From an uncultured Oscillibacter sp. (GTDB lineage: Bacteria; Bacillota; Clostridia; Oscillospirales; Oscillospiraceae): a stretch of 23,835 bases of DNA. The notes under the pieces were generated by a model. The model was not told where the DNA came from, searched no databases, and saw only the letters and a program-made list of their open reading frames with translations. The translations under genes were made by a program, and so were the position numbers. Below, in pieces: positions 15,803 to 23,805 of this stretch (within the stretch, counting starts at the first letter, position 1; each line of letters begins with the position of its first letter). The stretch is taken from positions 1 through 23,835 of the forward strand of contig CABUDN010000016.1 in the NCBI GenBank assembly GCA_902490355.1, read 5' to 3'.

Positions 15803-17021
15803 TACGACGAAAGATATCTGGAATGACAATGACGGGGAAGAGGAGCCCCGCAAGCCCCGGCACCTGCGGAATTTTCTGATTTTTTTCCTGACGCTGGCGG
15901 TGGTGCTGGGCGTGGTACTGGTGGCGGCCTATCGGGACGGCACCGGCTTTGATGTGCTGCGGCGCTTTTTCAGCTACGGCACCGTGGAGAAGGCCGGCGG
16001 TGAGACGGTATATCGCTATGATGCCTCGCCATCCAACCGGTTTGTCGTGTTGGGGGATCATTTGGTGGTGCTTTCCTCCACGGCGCTGCGGATTCTGGAT
16101 GAGAGTGGGGAGGAAGTGTGGTCCACCACGGTGAAAATGGAGTCTCCCGCGCTGGCATCCGGCGGCGGCCGGGCGGTGGCTTATGATGTGGGCGGCACGG
16201 AGCTGTATGTCGTGGACGAAACGGGGCCGCTTTTGACGCTGACAGCGCAGGAGACGGAGCCCTTCATTGCCGCAACCCTGAATTCCAAGGGGTATTTGGC
16301 GATTACGGCGGAGAAACAGAATTACAAAGGCTGCGTCAGTGTATATGACAAGGATTTGAGCCGGGTGATTTTCGAGTTCAAGTCCTCCCGCCGCTTTGTG
16401 GTGGACGCCTATGTGACCAATGACGCAGATTCCGTGGCGGCGGTGACCCTGGGTCAGGAGAACAGCGTATTTGTCAGCAACGTGGTGCTCTATGATCTCA
16501 CGGGATCGGCTGCCCGGGAGGATTCCCAGGTTGACGGTGGCGTGGAAGTGGATGCTTCCGCCGATTACGATATCTCCAATGGGTTGGTGGCGGCCATCGG
16601 CCAGCAGGGCAATCAGCTGGTGACGGTATCGGATACCTGCCTGACGTTTGCCAACCAGAAAGGAGAAGTATCCGCGACATATGCCTATGATGGCTATCTG
16701 CGGGAATTTGACCTGAGCGGAGACGATTTCACCGTGCTGCTGCTCAACCGTTATCAGACCGGCAGCGTCGGACGCCTGGTTACGGTGGGAACGGACGGGC
16801 AGGAATTGGGCTCGCTGGATGTCCAGCAGGAGATCTTGGGCGTTTCTGCGGCCGGCCGGTACCTGGCGGTACTTTATATGGACAGTTTGGTTATCTATAA
16901 TCAGCAGCTGCAGGAATATGCGACCCTGCAGGGAACCGATTATGCCCGGTCAGTTCTGATGCGGCAGGATGGCTCGGCACTGCTGCTCTCTTCGGAATCG
17001 GCGATCCTGTTTTTGCCGTGA
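15783..17021 (+). CDS. DUF5711-like membrane-anchored beta-propeller protein
   Basis: A 412-residue protein with a charged cytoplasmic tail (residues 1-29), one transmembrane helix (about 31-49) and a long extracellular region made of repeated short strands of the WD/PQQ-like type (for example RFVVLGDHLVVLSSTALRIL and YLREFDLSGDDFTVLLLNRY). This is the pattern of the DUF5711 family found in Clostridia; function unknown. The ATG at 15783 lies inside truA (20-nt overlap) with GGGG shortly before it; the ATG at 15795, still overlapping truA by 8 nt, is an equally acceptable start. The overlap implies co-expression with truA. It is followed by a CvpA-like membrane protein, suggesting a cell-envelope function, which is inference. 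Confidence 0.78.
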   Translation: MNDSMADTTKDIWNDNDGEEEPRKPRHLRNFLIFFLTLAVVLGVVLVAAYRDGTGFDVLRRFFSYGTVEKAGGETVYRYDASPSNRFVVLGDHLVVLSSTALRILDESGEEVWSTTVKMESPALASGGGRAVAYDVGGTELYVVDETGPLLTLTAQETEPFIAATLNSKGYLAITAEKQNYKGCVSVYDKDLSRVIFEFKSSRRFVVDAYVTNDADSVAAVTLGQENSVFVSNVVLYDLTGSAAREDSQVDGGVEVDASADYDISNGLVAAIGQQGNQLVTVSDTCLTFANQKGEVSATYAYDGYLREFDLSGDDFTVLLLNRYQTGSVGRLVTVGTDGQELGSLDVQQEILGVSAAGRYLAVLYMDSLVIYNQQLQEYATLQGTDYARSVLMRQDGSALLLSSESAILFLP

Positions 17022-17078
17022 GAGGCAGAAGTTACGGCGCGTGTTCACAAAACATTTGCATTTGAAAGGTAGGCAAAA

Positions 17079-17789
17079 ATGACGACACCTGTTATAATAG
17101 ATGCGATCGTTGTAGTGATTCTGGTAGGCTTTTGCCTGTTTGGAGCCCGCAGGGGCCTGTTTCAGGCACTGGCGGGATTGGTGACAATGGTCGTGGCCTT
17201 GGTGGGGGCAGGAATCATCGCGGCTTCTTTTTCCGGCCCGGTGACAGGACTGGTAGCCCCTCTGATTGAAGAACACATCACCCAACAGGTGGACGAGGCG
17301 CTGGGGTTGGCGCCCGGAGAGATGCCGGAGGCAGATGTTCAAGAGGATGAAGCCCTGGAGGGATTCGGAATTGAAGATCTGCTGGCTCTTTTGGGGATCG
17401 ATCAGGATGTGCGGGATTCCATTACCCAGCAGGCGCAGGAAACCGTGCGGGATACCGGCGTATCCGTAGCCTCCGCAGTGGTGGAGAGTATTGCCGGTAC
17501 CATGATCTATGGAGCGCTGTTTCTGATTGCGTTTTTGGTGCTGATGATCCTGCTTCATATTTTGGTCAAGGCCATGGATCTGGTTCTCAAGCTGCCGGGA
17601 CTTCATGGGCTCAATGCCCTGGGCGGCGGCTTGATCGGACTGGCGGAAGGTGCCCTTGCGCTGTTTTTGGCCGTATGGGTGCTGCGCCGCCTGGGTGTCT
17701 CGTTTGAAAGCGATCCCTTTGTCCAGGCCCATATTCTTCGTATCTTCACGACCAATACGCCTCTGAGCGTACTGTCGTTTCTGCAATGA
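17079..17789 (+). CDS. CvpA family membrane protein
   Basis: A 236-residue membrane protein with the CvpA-family start (IIDAIVVVILVGFCLFGARRGLFQALAGL). Hydrophobic helices lie at about residues 5-22, 27-50, 138-165 and 180-205. Between the second and third is an acidic extracytoplasmic insertion (about 65-130) longer than in E. coli CvpA, which is about 160 residues; such insertions are common in Clostridial members. CvpA was named for colicin V production and is linked to envelope homeostasis, but its molecular role is not established. A GGTAGG site precedes the ATG. It sits 35 nt before the Clp gene. Confidence 0.82.
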   Translation: MTTPVIIDAIVVVILVGFCLFGARRGLFQALAGLVTMVVALVGAGIIAASFSGPVTGLVAPLIEEHITQQVDEALGLAPGEMPEADVQEDEALEGFGIEDLLALLGIDQDVRDSITQQAQETVRDTGVSVASAVVESIAGTMIYGALFLIAFLVLMILLHILVKAMDLVLKLPGLHGLNALGGGLIGLAEGALALFLAVWVLRRLGVSFESDPFVQAHILRIFTTNTPLSVLSFLQ

Positions 17790-17824
17790 CGCAAGGGCGT
17801 CAACTTTCTGGAGGTAGGAAACAC

Positions 17825-20149
17825 ATGCAGCCAACACTTTGTTCAAGATGTAAGAAAAATGTAGCCGTAGTCTTCATTTCCAAGCTGGAGGGAGACAAAA
17901 CCATCAACGAGGGTCTGTGCCTCAAGTGCGCCAAAGAGCTGGGACTTCCCCAGGTGGACGATATGATGAAGCGTATGGGGATCTCCGATGAAGATCTGGA
18001 GACCCTCAACAGCGAGATGATGCAGGCCTTTAACGGCGTGGAAAATATCGAGGATCTTCCAGGCGGGGAGGAGAGCAGCGACGAGGAAGAGGACGGCAAG
18101 ACCGCTACCTTCCCGTTTCTCAACCGGCTCTTTTCCGGCAGTGATGCCCCCAAGGCAGCTGACGGCGGTGAGGAAAGCACCGGCCGGGAGCGGCGTAAGG
18201 AGGAGCGTAAAGACGGAAAAGCAGCCAAGCGCAAGTATCTGGAGAGTTACTGCATCTGCCTGACCCGCCAGGCCAAGGAGGGCAAGCTGGACCCGGTGAT
18301 CGGCCGCGAGGAGGAGATCGAACGGGTGGTGCAGATCCTCAACCGCCGTCAGAAGAACAATCCCTGCCTGATTGGCGAACCGGGCGTTGGCAAGACGGCC
18401 ATTGCGGAGGGCCTGGCCCAGCGGATCATCAGCGGCGATGTGCCCTTTAAGCTGCGGGATAAGGAAGTCTATATCCTGGACCTGACGGCCCTGGTGGCCG
18501 GAACTCAGTTCCGCGGGCAGTTTGAAAGCCGGATGAAAGGACTCATTGACGAGGTCAAGCGGGTGGGCAACATCATCCTCATGATCGATGAGGTCCACAA
18601 CATCGTCGGCGCCGGGGATGCCGAGGGCAGCATGAACGCCGCCAATATCCTCAAGCCCGCCCTGTCCCGGGGCGAGATCCAGGTGATCGGTGCCACGACC
18701 TTCAATGAATACCGCAAGTCCATTGAAAAGGACACCGCCCTGGAGCGGCGCTTCCAGCCTGTGACGGTGAACGAGCCCTCCATTGAGGACTCCATTGCGA
18801 TCCTCAAGGGCCTGGCACCCCGGTATGAGGCCTATCATGGCGTCAAGATCTCCGATGGTATTTTGCGCCAGGCAGTGTTGCTGTCTGAGCGGTATATCAC
18901 GGACCGGTTCCTGCCGGATAAGGCCATCGACCTCATTGACGAGGCCTGTTCTGATCTGAATTTGAAGGATGCGGACATTTCCCGCAGAATGGAAATTCAG
19001 CGGGAGCTGGATGACTATGAAAAGGAGCGCAACATGCTGGAAGAGCAGTCCGCGCAGGACGGTTCCGACCCGGACTATGAGCGGATGGCGTTCCTCAAGA
19101 GCAAGGAGATGCAGCTGCATACCGAGCTGGATGCCCTGCTGGAAAAGGGCGATCCCCAGCTGTCTATGGAGAATTTGGCCCACGTGATTGAGCTGTGGAC
19201 CAAGATTCCCGCCTCCCGCATTCGGGAGCAGGAGTTCCAGCGGCTCAGTCACTTGGAGTCCCGGCTCAAGGAGCACATCATCGGCCAGGACGAGGCGGTG
19301 GCGGCAGTGTCTGCGGCCGTCCGGCGCAACCGGGTAGGCATTTCGCCCAAGCATAAGCCGGTGAGCTTCATTTTTGTGGGTTCCACCGGTGTGGGCAAGA
19401 CGGAGCTGGTCAAGCAGCTGGCAACGGACCTCTTTAATACGCCGGATGCCCTGATTCGGCTGGATATGTCCGAGTTTATGGAGAAGCATTCCGTCTCCCG
19501 GATTGTGGGTTCTCCTCCGGGCTATGTGGGCTACGATGAGGCGGGCCAATTGACGGAGAAGATCCGCCGCAAGCCCTATGCCGTGATTTTGTTCGATGAA
19601 ATTGAAAAGGCCCATCCGGATGTGCTCAATGTGCTGCTCCAGATCCTCGACGATGGCGAGATCACCGACGCACACGGCCGGAAGGTGAACTTTGAAAACA
19701 CCATCATCGTCATGACCTCCAATGCCGGCAGCGCCACCAAGGAGGGCACCGTGGGCTTTGACCGGAGCATGAACCAGCAGGACAGCGACCGGGCCATGAA
19801 GGCCCTCCAGCAGTTCCTGCGGCCGGAGTTTATCAACCGGGTGGATGCGGTGATTACCTTCAACCGCCTGACGGAGGAGAACTTCCGGGCCATTGCCAAG
19901 ATCATGCTGGGCGAGCTGGCTGCATCTTTGAAGGAGAAGGGGATTACCTTCACCTATGAGGAGAGCCTGGTGGAGCTGCTGACGGAGAAATCCTACTCCC
20001 GGACCTATGGTGCCCGGAACTTGCGCCGTACCATTCAAAAGGAGCTGGAGGATCCCATGGCCACCCGGATCATCGACAGCTATGAGCATCCCATTACCCA
20101 GATCCGGGCTGCCGCAGAGAACGGCCAGATCCGGCTGGATACGCTGTAA
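17825..20149 (+). CDS. ClpC-like AAA+ unfoldase with N-terminal Cys4 finger
   Basis: A 774-residue Hsp100/Clp ATPase that should unfold proteins for ClpP. Two AAA+ modules are clear: Walker A GEPGVGKT at 184-191 with Walker B LMIDEVHN, and Walker A GSTGVGKT at 519-526 with Walker B VILFDEIEKAHPDV. A VGF tripeptide at 643-645, placed like the ClpP-docking loop of ClpC, predicts interaction with ClpP. In place of the double ClpN repeat there is a zinc-finger-like element (C6, C9, C32, C35) similar to the N-terminus of McsA, followed by an acidic linker. The middle coiled segment between the modules is short. The ATG at 17825 has GGAGG 10 nt upstream; the earlier codon at 17786 overlaps cvpA and adds residues not expected before the finger. 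No mcsB or ctsR is adjacent. Confidence 0.9.
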   Translation: MQPTLCSRCKKNVAVVFISKLEGDKTINEGLCLKCAKELGLPQVDDMMKRMGISDEDLETLNSEMMQAFNGVENIEDLPGGEESSDEEEDGKTATFPFLNRLFSGSDAPKAADGGEESTGRERRKEERKDGKAAKRKYLESYCICLTRQAKEGKLDPVIGREEEIERVVQILNRRQKNNPCLIGEPGVGKTAIAEGLAQRIISGDVPFKLRDKEVYILDLTALVAGTQFRGQFESRMKGLIDEVKRVGNIILMIDEVHNIVGAGDAEGSMNAANILKPALSRGEIQVIGATTFNEYRKSIEKDTALERRFQPVTVNEPSIEDSIAILKGLAPRYEAYHGVKISDGILRQAVLLSERYITDRFLPDKAIDLIDEACSDLNLKDADISRRMEIQRELDDYEKERNMLEEQSAQDGSDPDYERMAFLKSKEMQLHTELDALLEKGDPQLSMENLAHVIELWTKIPASRIREQEFQRLSHLESRLKEHIIGQDEAVAAVSAAVRRNRVGISPKHKPVSFIFVGSTGVGKTELVKQLATDLFNTPDALIRLDMSEFMEKHSVSRIVGSPPGYVGYDEAGQLTEKIRRKPYAVILFDEIEKAHPDVLNVLLQILDDGEITDAHGRKVNFENTIIVMTSNAGSATKEGTVGFDRSMNQQDSDRAMKALQQFLRPEFINRVDAVITFNRLTEENFRAIAKIMLGELAASLKEKGITFTYEESLVELLTEKSYSRTYGARNLRRTIQKELEDPMATRIIDSYEHPITQIRAAAENGQIRLDTL

Positions 20150-20165
20150 AGGAGTGGAGGGGGAA

Positions 20166-20378
20166 ATGAAGCTGTTTCGCAAGAACATGGACCCCAGCTG
20201 CGCATACTGCACCCATGGACAGCAGGTCAACGAACGGGAAGTGGCCTGCGTGAAACGGGGAATTGTTCCCATTGAACATCACTGCCGGGCGTTTCGGTAT
20301 GATCCGCTCAAGCGGGTTCCGCCCCGTCCGGCTGTGCTGGACACAGAAAAACTCAACGAAGCGGACTTTTCGCTGTGA
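20166..20378 (+). CDS. Small Cys-rich protein of unknown function
   Basis: A 70-residue basic protein with four cysteines in the pattern CAYC (residues 12 and 15), VACVKRG (28) and HHCRAFRYDP (40), which could hold a zinc ion or small Fe-S cluster. The CxxC and terminal C-RxFRYDPLKR pattern recurs in short Clostridial proteins of unknown role as far as I can recall. It begins 16 nt after the Clp stop with a GGAGGGG site and is followed by a hairpin, so it is probably the last gene of the long operon. Since the Clp protein also carries a Cys4 finger, an adaptor or redox-sensing relation is conceivable but untested. Confidence 0.75.
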   Translation: MKLFRKNMDPSCAYCTHGQQVNEREVACVKRGIVPIEHHCRAFRYDPLKRVPPRPAVLDTEKLNEADFSL

Positions 20379-20383
20379 TGGAT

Positions 20384-20416
20384 CGGGCACCCGGGAGTTT
20401 CCCGCGGTGCCCGTTT
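20384..20416 (+). terminator. Weak Rho-independent terminator or attenuator
   Basis: A 13-bp stem in two parts (20384-20391 with 20406-20413, and 20392-20396 with 20400-20404, one bulged C) with a 3-nt loop, but only three T follow. It lies immediately ahead of the ribosome site of the next gene, so it may reduce rather than end transcription. Confidence 0.6.
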
Positions 20417-20434
20417 CGCAAAGGAGGAAACGCC

Positions 20435-21256
20435 ATGAAACCTCAACGTGTCTGTGCCTTGTATTACAGTGCGACCGGTACCACAGACCGGGTAGTCAAC
20501 ACCATTGCCGAGGCTTTGGCCCAGAAACTGGAATTGCCCCTGGAGCGGTTCGGATTCACGAAACCGGCAGAAAGAGACAAGGAATATCACTTTACAGAAA
20601 ATGATCTGGTAGTGGTGGGCTCCCCGACCTATGCCGGAAAGCTGCCCAATAAGATTTTGCCGGATTTTCAGACCCGGCTTCACGGCGGCGGTGCCCTGGC
20701 AGTGGCGGTGGTGCTCTTCGGAAACCGCAGCTACGACAACAGTTTGGCGGAGCTGTGCGTGGTATTGGAGGGGGACGGCTTCCATACCATAGCCGGCGGC
20801 GCTTTTGTAGGACGCCACGCCTTTACCGATGCCTTGGGAGAGGGCCGTCCCGACTGGGACGATAAGCGGGAGATCACCGCCTTTGCACAGAAGATTGCTG
20901 ACAAGGTAAATGGCTTAACAGATATCCCCGCGCCGATTGCAGTGCCGGGAGATGCTGCGGCAGCCTATTACGTGCCCAAGGGTACGGACGGGCAGCCGGC
21001 GAAGTTCCTTAAGGCCAAACCCCAGACGGATTTGGGGAAGTGCACCTTCTGCGGCGCCTGTGCCCGGTTTTGCCCCATGGGGGCCATCGATCCGAAAAAC
21101 CCGGCGCTGGTACCGGGGACCTGCATCAAGTGTCACGCCTGCGTCCGCAAGTGCACGAAGCACGCCAAATACTTCGATGATCCGGCCTTCTTATCCCATG
21201 TGGCCATGCTGGAAGCCAACTTTGCAGACCCCAAGAAGAACGAGGTGTTTTTGTGA
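20435..21256 (+). CDS. EFR1-type flavodoxin-ferredoxin fusion
   Basis: A 273-residue electron-transfer protein. The N-terminal 160 or so residues form a flavodoxin-like domain with an FMN phosphate loop (YYSATGTTDRVV, 10-21) and a second flavin-contact segment VVGSPTYAGKLPNK. The C-terminal 75 residues carry two bacterial [4Fe-4S] motifs: C203, C206, C209, C213 and C230, C233, C236, C240. The first ends CPMG; the second lacks the usual proline after its last cysteine (CTKH). AAAGGAGG with a 7-nt spacer fixes the ATG at 20435; the codon at 20375 overlaps the previous gene and the hairpin. It overlaps the hydrolase gene by a GTGA. EFR1 proteins are presumed low-potential electron carriers or reductases in anaerobes; the partner is unknown. 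Confidence 0.9.
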   Translation: MKPQRVCALYYSATGTTDRVVNTIAEALAQKLELPLERFGFTKPAERDKEYHFTENDLVVVGSPTYAGKLPNKILPDFQTRLHGGGALAVAVVLFGNRSYDNSLAELCVVLEGDGFHTIAGGAFVGRHAFTDALGEGRPDWDDKREITAFAQKIADKVNGLTDIPAPIAVPGDAAAAYYVPKGTDGQPAKFLKAKPQTDLGKCTFCGACARFCPMGAIDPKNPALVPGTCIKCHACVRKCTKHAKYFDDPAFLSHVAMLEANFADPKKNEVFL

Positions 21257-22602
21257 GGGAGCGACGGCAGATTGTGCTGGCCGTGATCGGCTGGCTGCTC
21301 TGGATGAATTTCCCCTTATACCTGGCGCTGATGGAGCTCTGGATGGTTCCGGAGACGGCGCGGGTGGTGATCCATGTGGCTTTGGCCTTTATGGGAGGGA
21401 CTTTGATCTCACGGGTCCGGTGCCCGTACCCCACCCGCCGGCTCAAGCGTCTGGGAGAGGCCAGCCGGAATCTGGCAGTGTTCCTGGCTGCCGCCACGGT
21501 GCAGCTGGTGTGGTTCCTGGCGGCGTGGCTGGCGCTCTGCCCGGCGGTGTTTCCCACCGGCCGAATTGTCATTACGGCGATTGTATCCGTGGTGCTGCTG
21601 GCGGGGCTGTTCTGGTGGAATATGATTGCTATCTATCTCACGTCCGTTCAGCTGGGGCTCAAGCACCGGGTATTGGCGGCTTTGTGCGGCTGGATTCCCG
21701 GCTTGAACATCTGGTATCTCACCAAGATGATCCGAATCACCGCCCAGGAGGCGGAATTTGAAACGGAGAAGTGGGAGCTGGATACCGCCCGGGCGGAAAG
21801 CGAGATCTGCAAAACCCGGTATCCCATTTTGATGGTCCACGGGGTCTTTTTCCGGGATTACCGCTTCCTCAATTATTGGGGCCGCATTCCCCGGGAACTG
21901 CAGCGCAACGGTGCCACCATTTACTACGGGCAGCAGCAGTCCGCTGCAGCCGTGGAGGACAGCGGACGGGAGCTGGCGGAGCGGATTCGGAGCATTGTCG
22001 AGGAAACCGGCTGCGGCAAGGTGAACATCATCGCCCACTCCAAGGGCGGATTGGACAGCCGGGCCGCCATCGCCCATTGGGGGATGGCACCTTATGTGGC
22101 GACCCTTACGACCATCAATACCCCCCACCGGGGCTGTATCTTTGCTGAGTACCTGCTGGGAAAGATTCCGGAGGCTGTGCGGCAGAAGATTGCCCATACA
22201 TACAACACCACGCTCCGTCATTTGGGAGATGCCGATCCGGATTTTCTGGCGGCGGTGACGGATCTGACGGCTTCTGCCTGCGAGGCCCGCAACGCGGTGA
22301 CACCGGATGCGCCGGAGGTTGTCTACGAGAGTGTGATGTCCTATTGCCGGAAGGCGCAGCACGGGAAATTCCCACTGAATATGACCCATCCCATCGTGAA
22401 GCATTTTGACGGGAAAAATGACGGGCTGGTGTCTGTGGAGTCAGCCAAGTGGGGCAGCCGGTTTACGCTGCTGGAGCCCCAGGGAAAGCGGGGAATTTCC
22501 CACGGGGATGTGGTGGACCTGAACCGTGAGAATCTTCCGGGCTTTGATGTGCGGGAATTTTATGTCGCTTTGGTATCAAGTTTAAAAGAGCGTGGGTTTT
22601 AA
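21253..22602 (+). CDS. Membrane-linked alpha/beta hydrolase (lipase/esterase-like)
   Basis: A 449-residue protein with an N-terminal membrane part (hydrophobic stretches near 7-30, 36-52, 72-97 and 105-128) and a C-terminal alpha/beta hydrolase from about residue 190. The start of the fold reads YPILMVHGVFFRD. The nucleophile elbow is AHSKGG with S263, where the usual first Gly is Ala, as in many triacylglycerol lipases and PGAP1-like proteins. The likely acid is D386 or D390 in HFDGKNDGLVS and the likely histidine is H417 in ISHGDVV, so the triad looks complete. The start is a GTG overlapping the stop of the flavodoxin gene (GTGA), so the two are translationally coupled. Membrane-lipid hydrolysis is likely but the substrate is unknown. 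Confidence 0.85.
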   Translation: MRERRQIVLAVIGWLLWMNFPLYLALMELWMVPETARVVIHVALAFMGGTLISRVRCPYPTRRLKRLGEASRNLAVFLAAATVQLVWFLAAWLALCPAVFPTGRIVITAIVSVVLLAGLFWWNMIAIYLTSVQLGLKHRVLAALCGWIPGLNIWYLTKMIRITAQEAEFETEKWELDTARAESEICKTRYPILMVHGVFFRDYRFLNYWGRIPRELQRNGATIYYGQQQSAAAVEDSGRELAERIRSIVEETGCGKVNIIAHSKGGLDSRAAIAHWGMAPYVATLTTINTPHRGCIFAEYLLGKIPEAVRQKIAHTYNTTLRHLGDADPDFLAAVTDLTASACEARNAVTPDAPEVVYESVMSYCRKAQHGKFPLNMTHPIVKHFDGKNDGLVSVESAKWGSRFTLLEPQGKRGISHGDVVDLNRENLPGFDVREFYVALVSSLKERGF

Positions 22603-22606
22603 ACAG

Positions 22607-22642
22607 AAAAAATCCGGGACGGTGTACCGTCCCGGATTTTTT
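22607..22642. terminator. Bidirectional terminator between convergent genes
   Basis: A perfect 11-bp GC-rich stem with a 2-nt loop (or 10 bp with TGTA), flanked by six A and six T. It follows the hydrolase stop by 4 nt, and its right arm overlaps the stop codon of the minus-strand carboxypeptidase gene, so it can serve both. Confidence 0.93.
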
Positions 22643-23741
22643 ATTCGTTTTCCGGCTGTTCACAGTAGGTTTGATAAAGGGCGGTGTGGTCGTAAATGGC
22701 TTGCCAGGAGCTGGAGGCATCACCGGTGACACAGAAGTACAGGCTTCCGTCCGGAGCCTCACCGCAGCTGGCGGCGCAGGAGCCGGCCTGCACGACATAT
22801 CCGGTTTTGCCGCCGACGATCTGAAATTCCCCGGTGAAGCGGTCCTCAATGCGCCGCAGGAACCAGTTGGACAGGACCTGCCCATCGGGGTGCTCCGGCG
22901 TAGGAGCAGTCTCATATGTCCGGGCATTGAGCACTTCCCGGCACAGCTCATTTTCCATGGCGGCATGGAGAATCAGCGCCATGTCATAGACGGTGCAGTA
23001 ATGGTTCTCGTCGTACAGTCCCACGCAGTTGGTGAAGTGGGCGGTATCCGACAGTCCCAGCTCTTCCAGCTTTTCGTTCATCAGTTCCACAAATGCCTCG
23101 TGAGAGCCGGCTACATAGGTGGCAAGAGCCAAAGCGGCATCTGCACCGGAGGGAAGAATGGTGCCGTAGAGCAGTTCCCGGATCGGAACGATTTCGCCGA
23201 TTTCCAGCCCCACCACGCTGCAGTCGTTCACATAGCAGTAGTCTGTAATATCAATGGTCATGGTGAACGTGTCGTCCAGATCGGTGACATGTTCCGCCGC
23301 CACCAGAAGCGTCAGTACTTTGGTCATGGAAGCGGGATTGATGCGGGTATCTGCGGCTTTTTCCGCCAGAATGGTACCGGCGTCCCCGTCGATGACCACC
23401 GCATAGCTGCTGTCGATTTCATCACCCAGAGTTACCGTGGAGGCTGTTGCCTCAGCCGTATAGGGAGCAGGCTCCTCAGGCGGAGCCTCGTAACTCATCT
23501 GGGACATGGCCGGTTCAGCCTCGGAGGAAACGTCCTCCTCCGCAGGCAGATCCGAGCCCTGATGCAGGCCCCATGCAGATAAAAGCACCACGACCACTAA
23601 CGCCAGAGCGCCTGCGGGAATCAACTGCCGCATTTGCCTGCGGCGCCGCTCCCGCAATTTTTTCTGCCGCTGGGCTGCCCGCTGCGCCCGGCGGGCCTGA
23701 CGCTCTTCTTCACTGATGATAGGGGTATACTGATCGTCCAT
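22641..23741 (-). CDS. D-alanyl-D-alanine carboxypeptidase, peptidase S11 family
   Basis: A 366-residue penicillin-binding carboxypeptidase of the DacA/DacF type, trimming the last D-Ala from peptidoglycan stem peptides outside the membrane. A very basic cytoplasmic tail (residues 12-39) precedes one anchor helix (about 41-58), then an acidic Pro-rich linker. The catalytic SxxK motif is S138-M-T-K141 and the KTG motif is at 312-314. The second motif reads S198-G-A200 where most family members have SGN, so the Asn that contacts substrate is replaced by Ala; activity could be altered. The family's C-terminal beta domain is absent: the protein ends about 50 residues after KTG. AGGAG with a 7-nt spacer and a TATAAT promoter precede it. 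It is monocistronic and convergent with the hydrolase. Confidence 0.9.
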   Translation of the reverse strand: MDDQYTPIISEEERQARRAQRAAQRQKKLRERRRRQMRQLIPAGALALVVVVLLSAWGLHQGSDLPAEEDVSSEAEPAMSQMSYEAPPEEPAPYTAEATASTVTLGDEIDSSYAVVIDGDAGTILAEKAADTRINPASMTKVLTLLVAAEHVTDLDDTFTMTIDITDYCYVNDCSVVGLEIGEIVPIRELLYGTILPSGADAALALATYVAGSHEAFVELMNEKLEELGLSDTAHFTNCVGLYDENHYCTVYDMALILHAAMENELCREVLNARTYETAPTPEHPDGQVLSNWFLRRIEDRFTGEFQIVGGKTGYVVQAGSCAASCGEAPDGSLYFCVTGDASSSWQAIYDHTALYQTYCEQPENE

Positions 23742-23776
23742 GCGCGTGCTCCTGTTCCATGATAATCTTGGAGTTC

Positions 23777-23805
23777 ATTATAGCAAAGAATGCAGCAGAT
23801 TTCAC
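23777..23805 (-). promoter_or_regulatory. Promoter of the carboxypeptidase gene
   Basis: On the minus strand, GTGAAA (23800-23805), a 17-nt spacer and a consensus TATAAT (23777-23782). The predicted leader is about 30 nt, followed by AGGAG at 23749-23753 and the ATG at 23741. Confidence 0.65.

Noticed and set aside
17093..17098. Perfect TATAAT just inside the cvpA-like gene
   Set aside because: It lies after the start codon and no -35-like hexamer occurs 16-18 nt upstream.
17843..20272. 809-codon minus-strand open frame opposite the Clp gene
   Set aside because: Shadow of the Clp coding sequence; the plus strand has two complete AAA+ modules.
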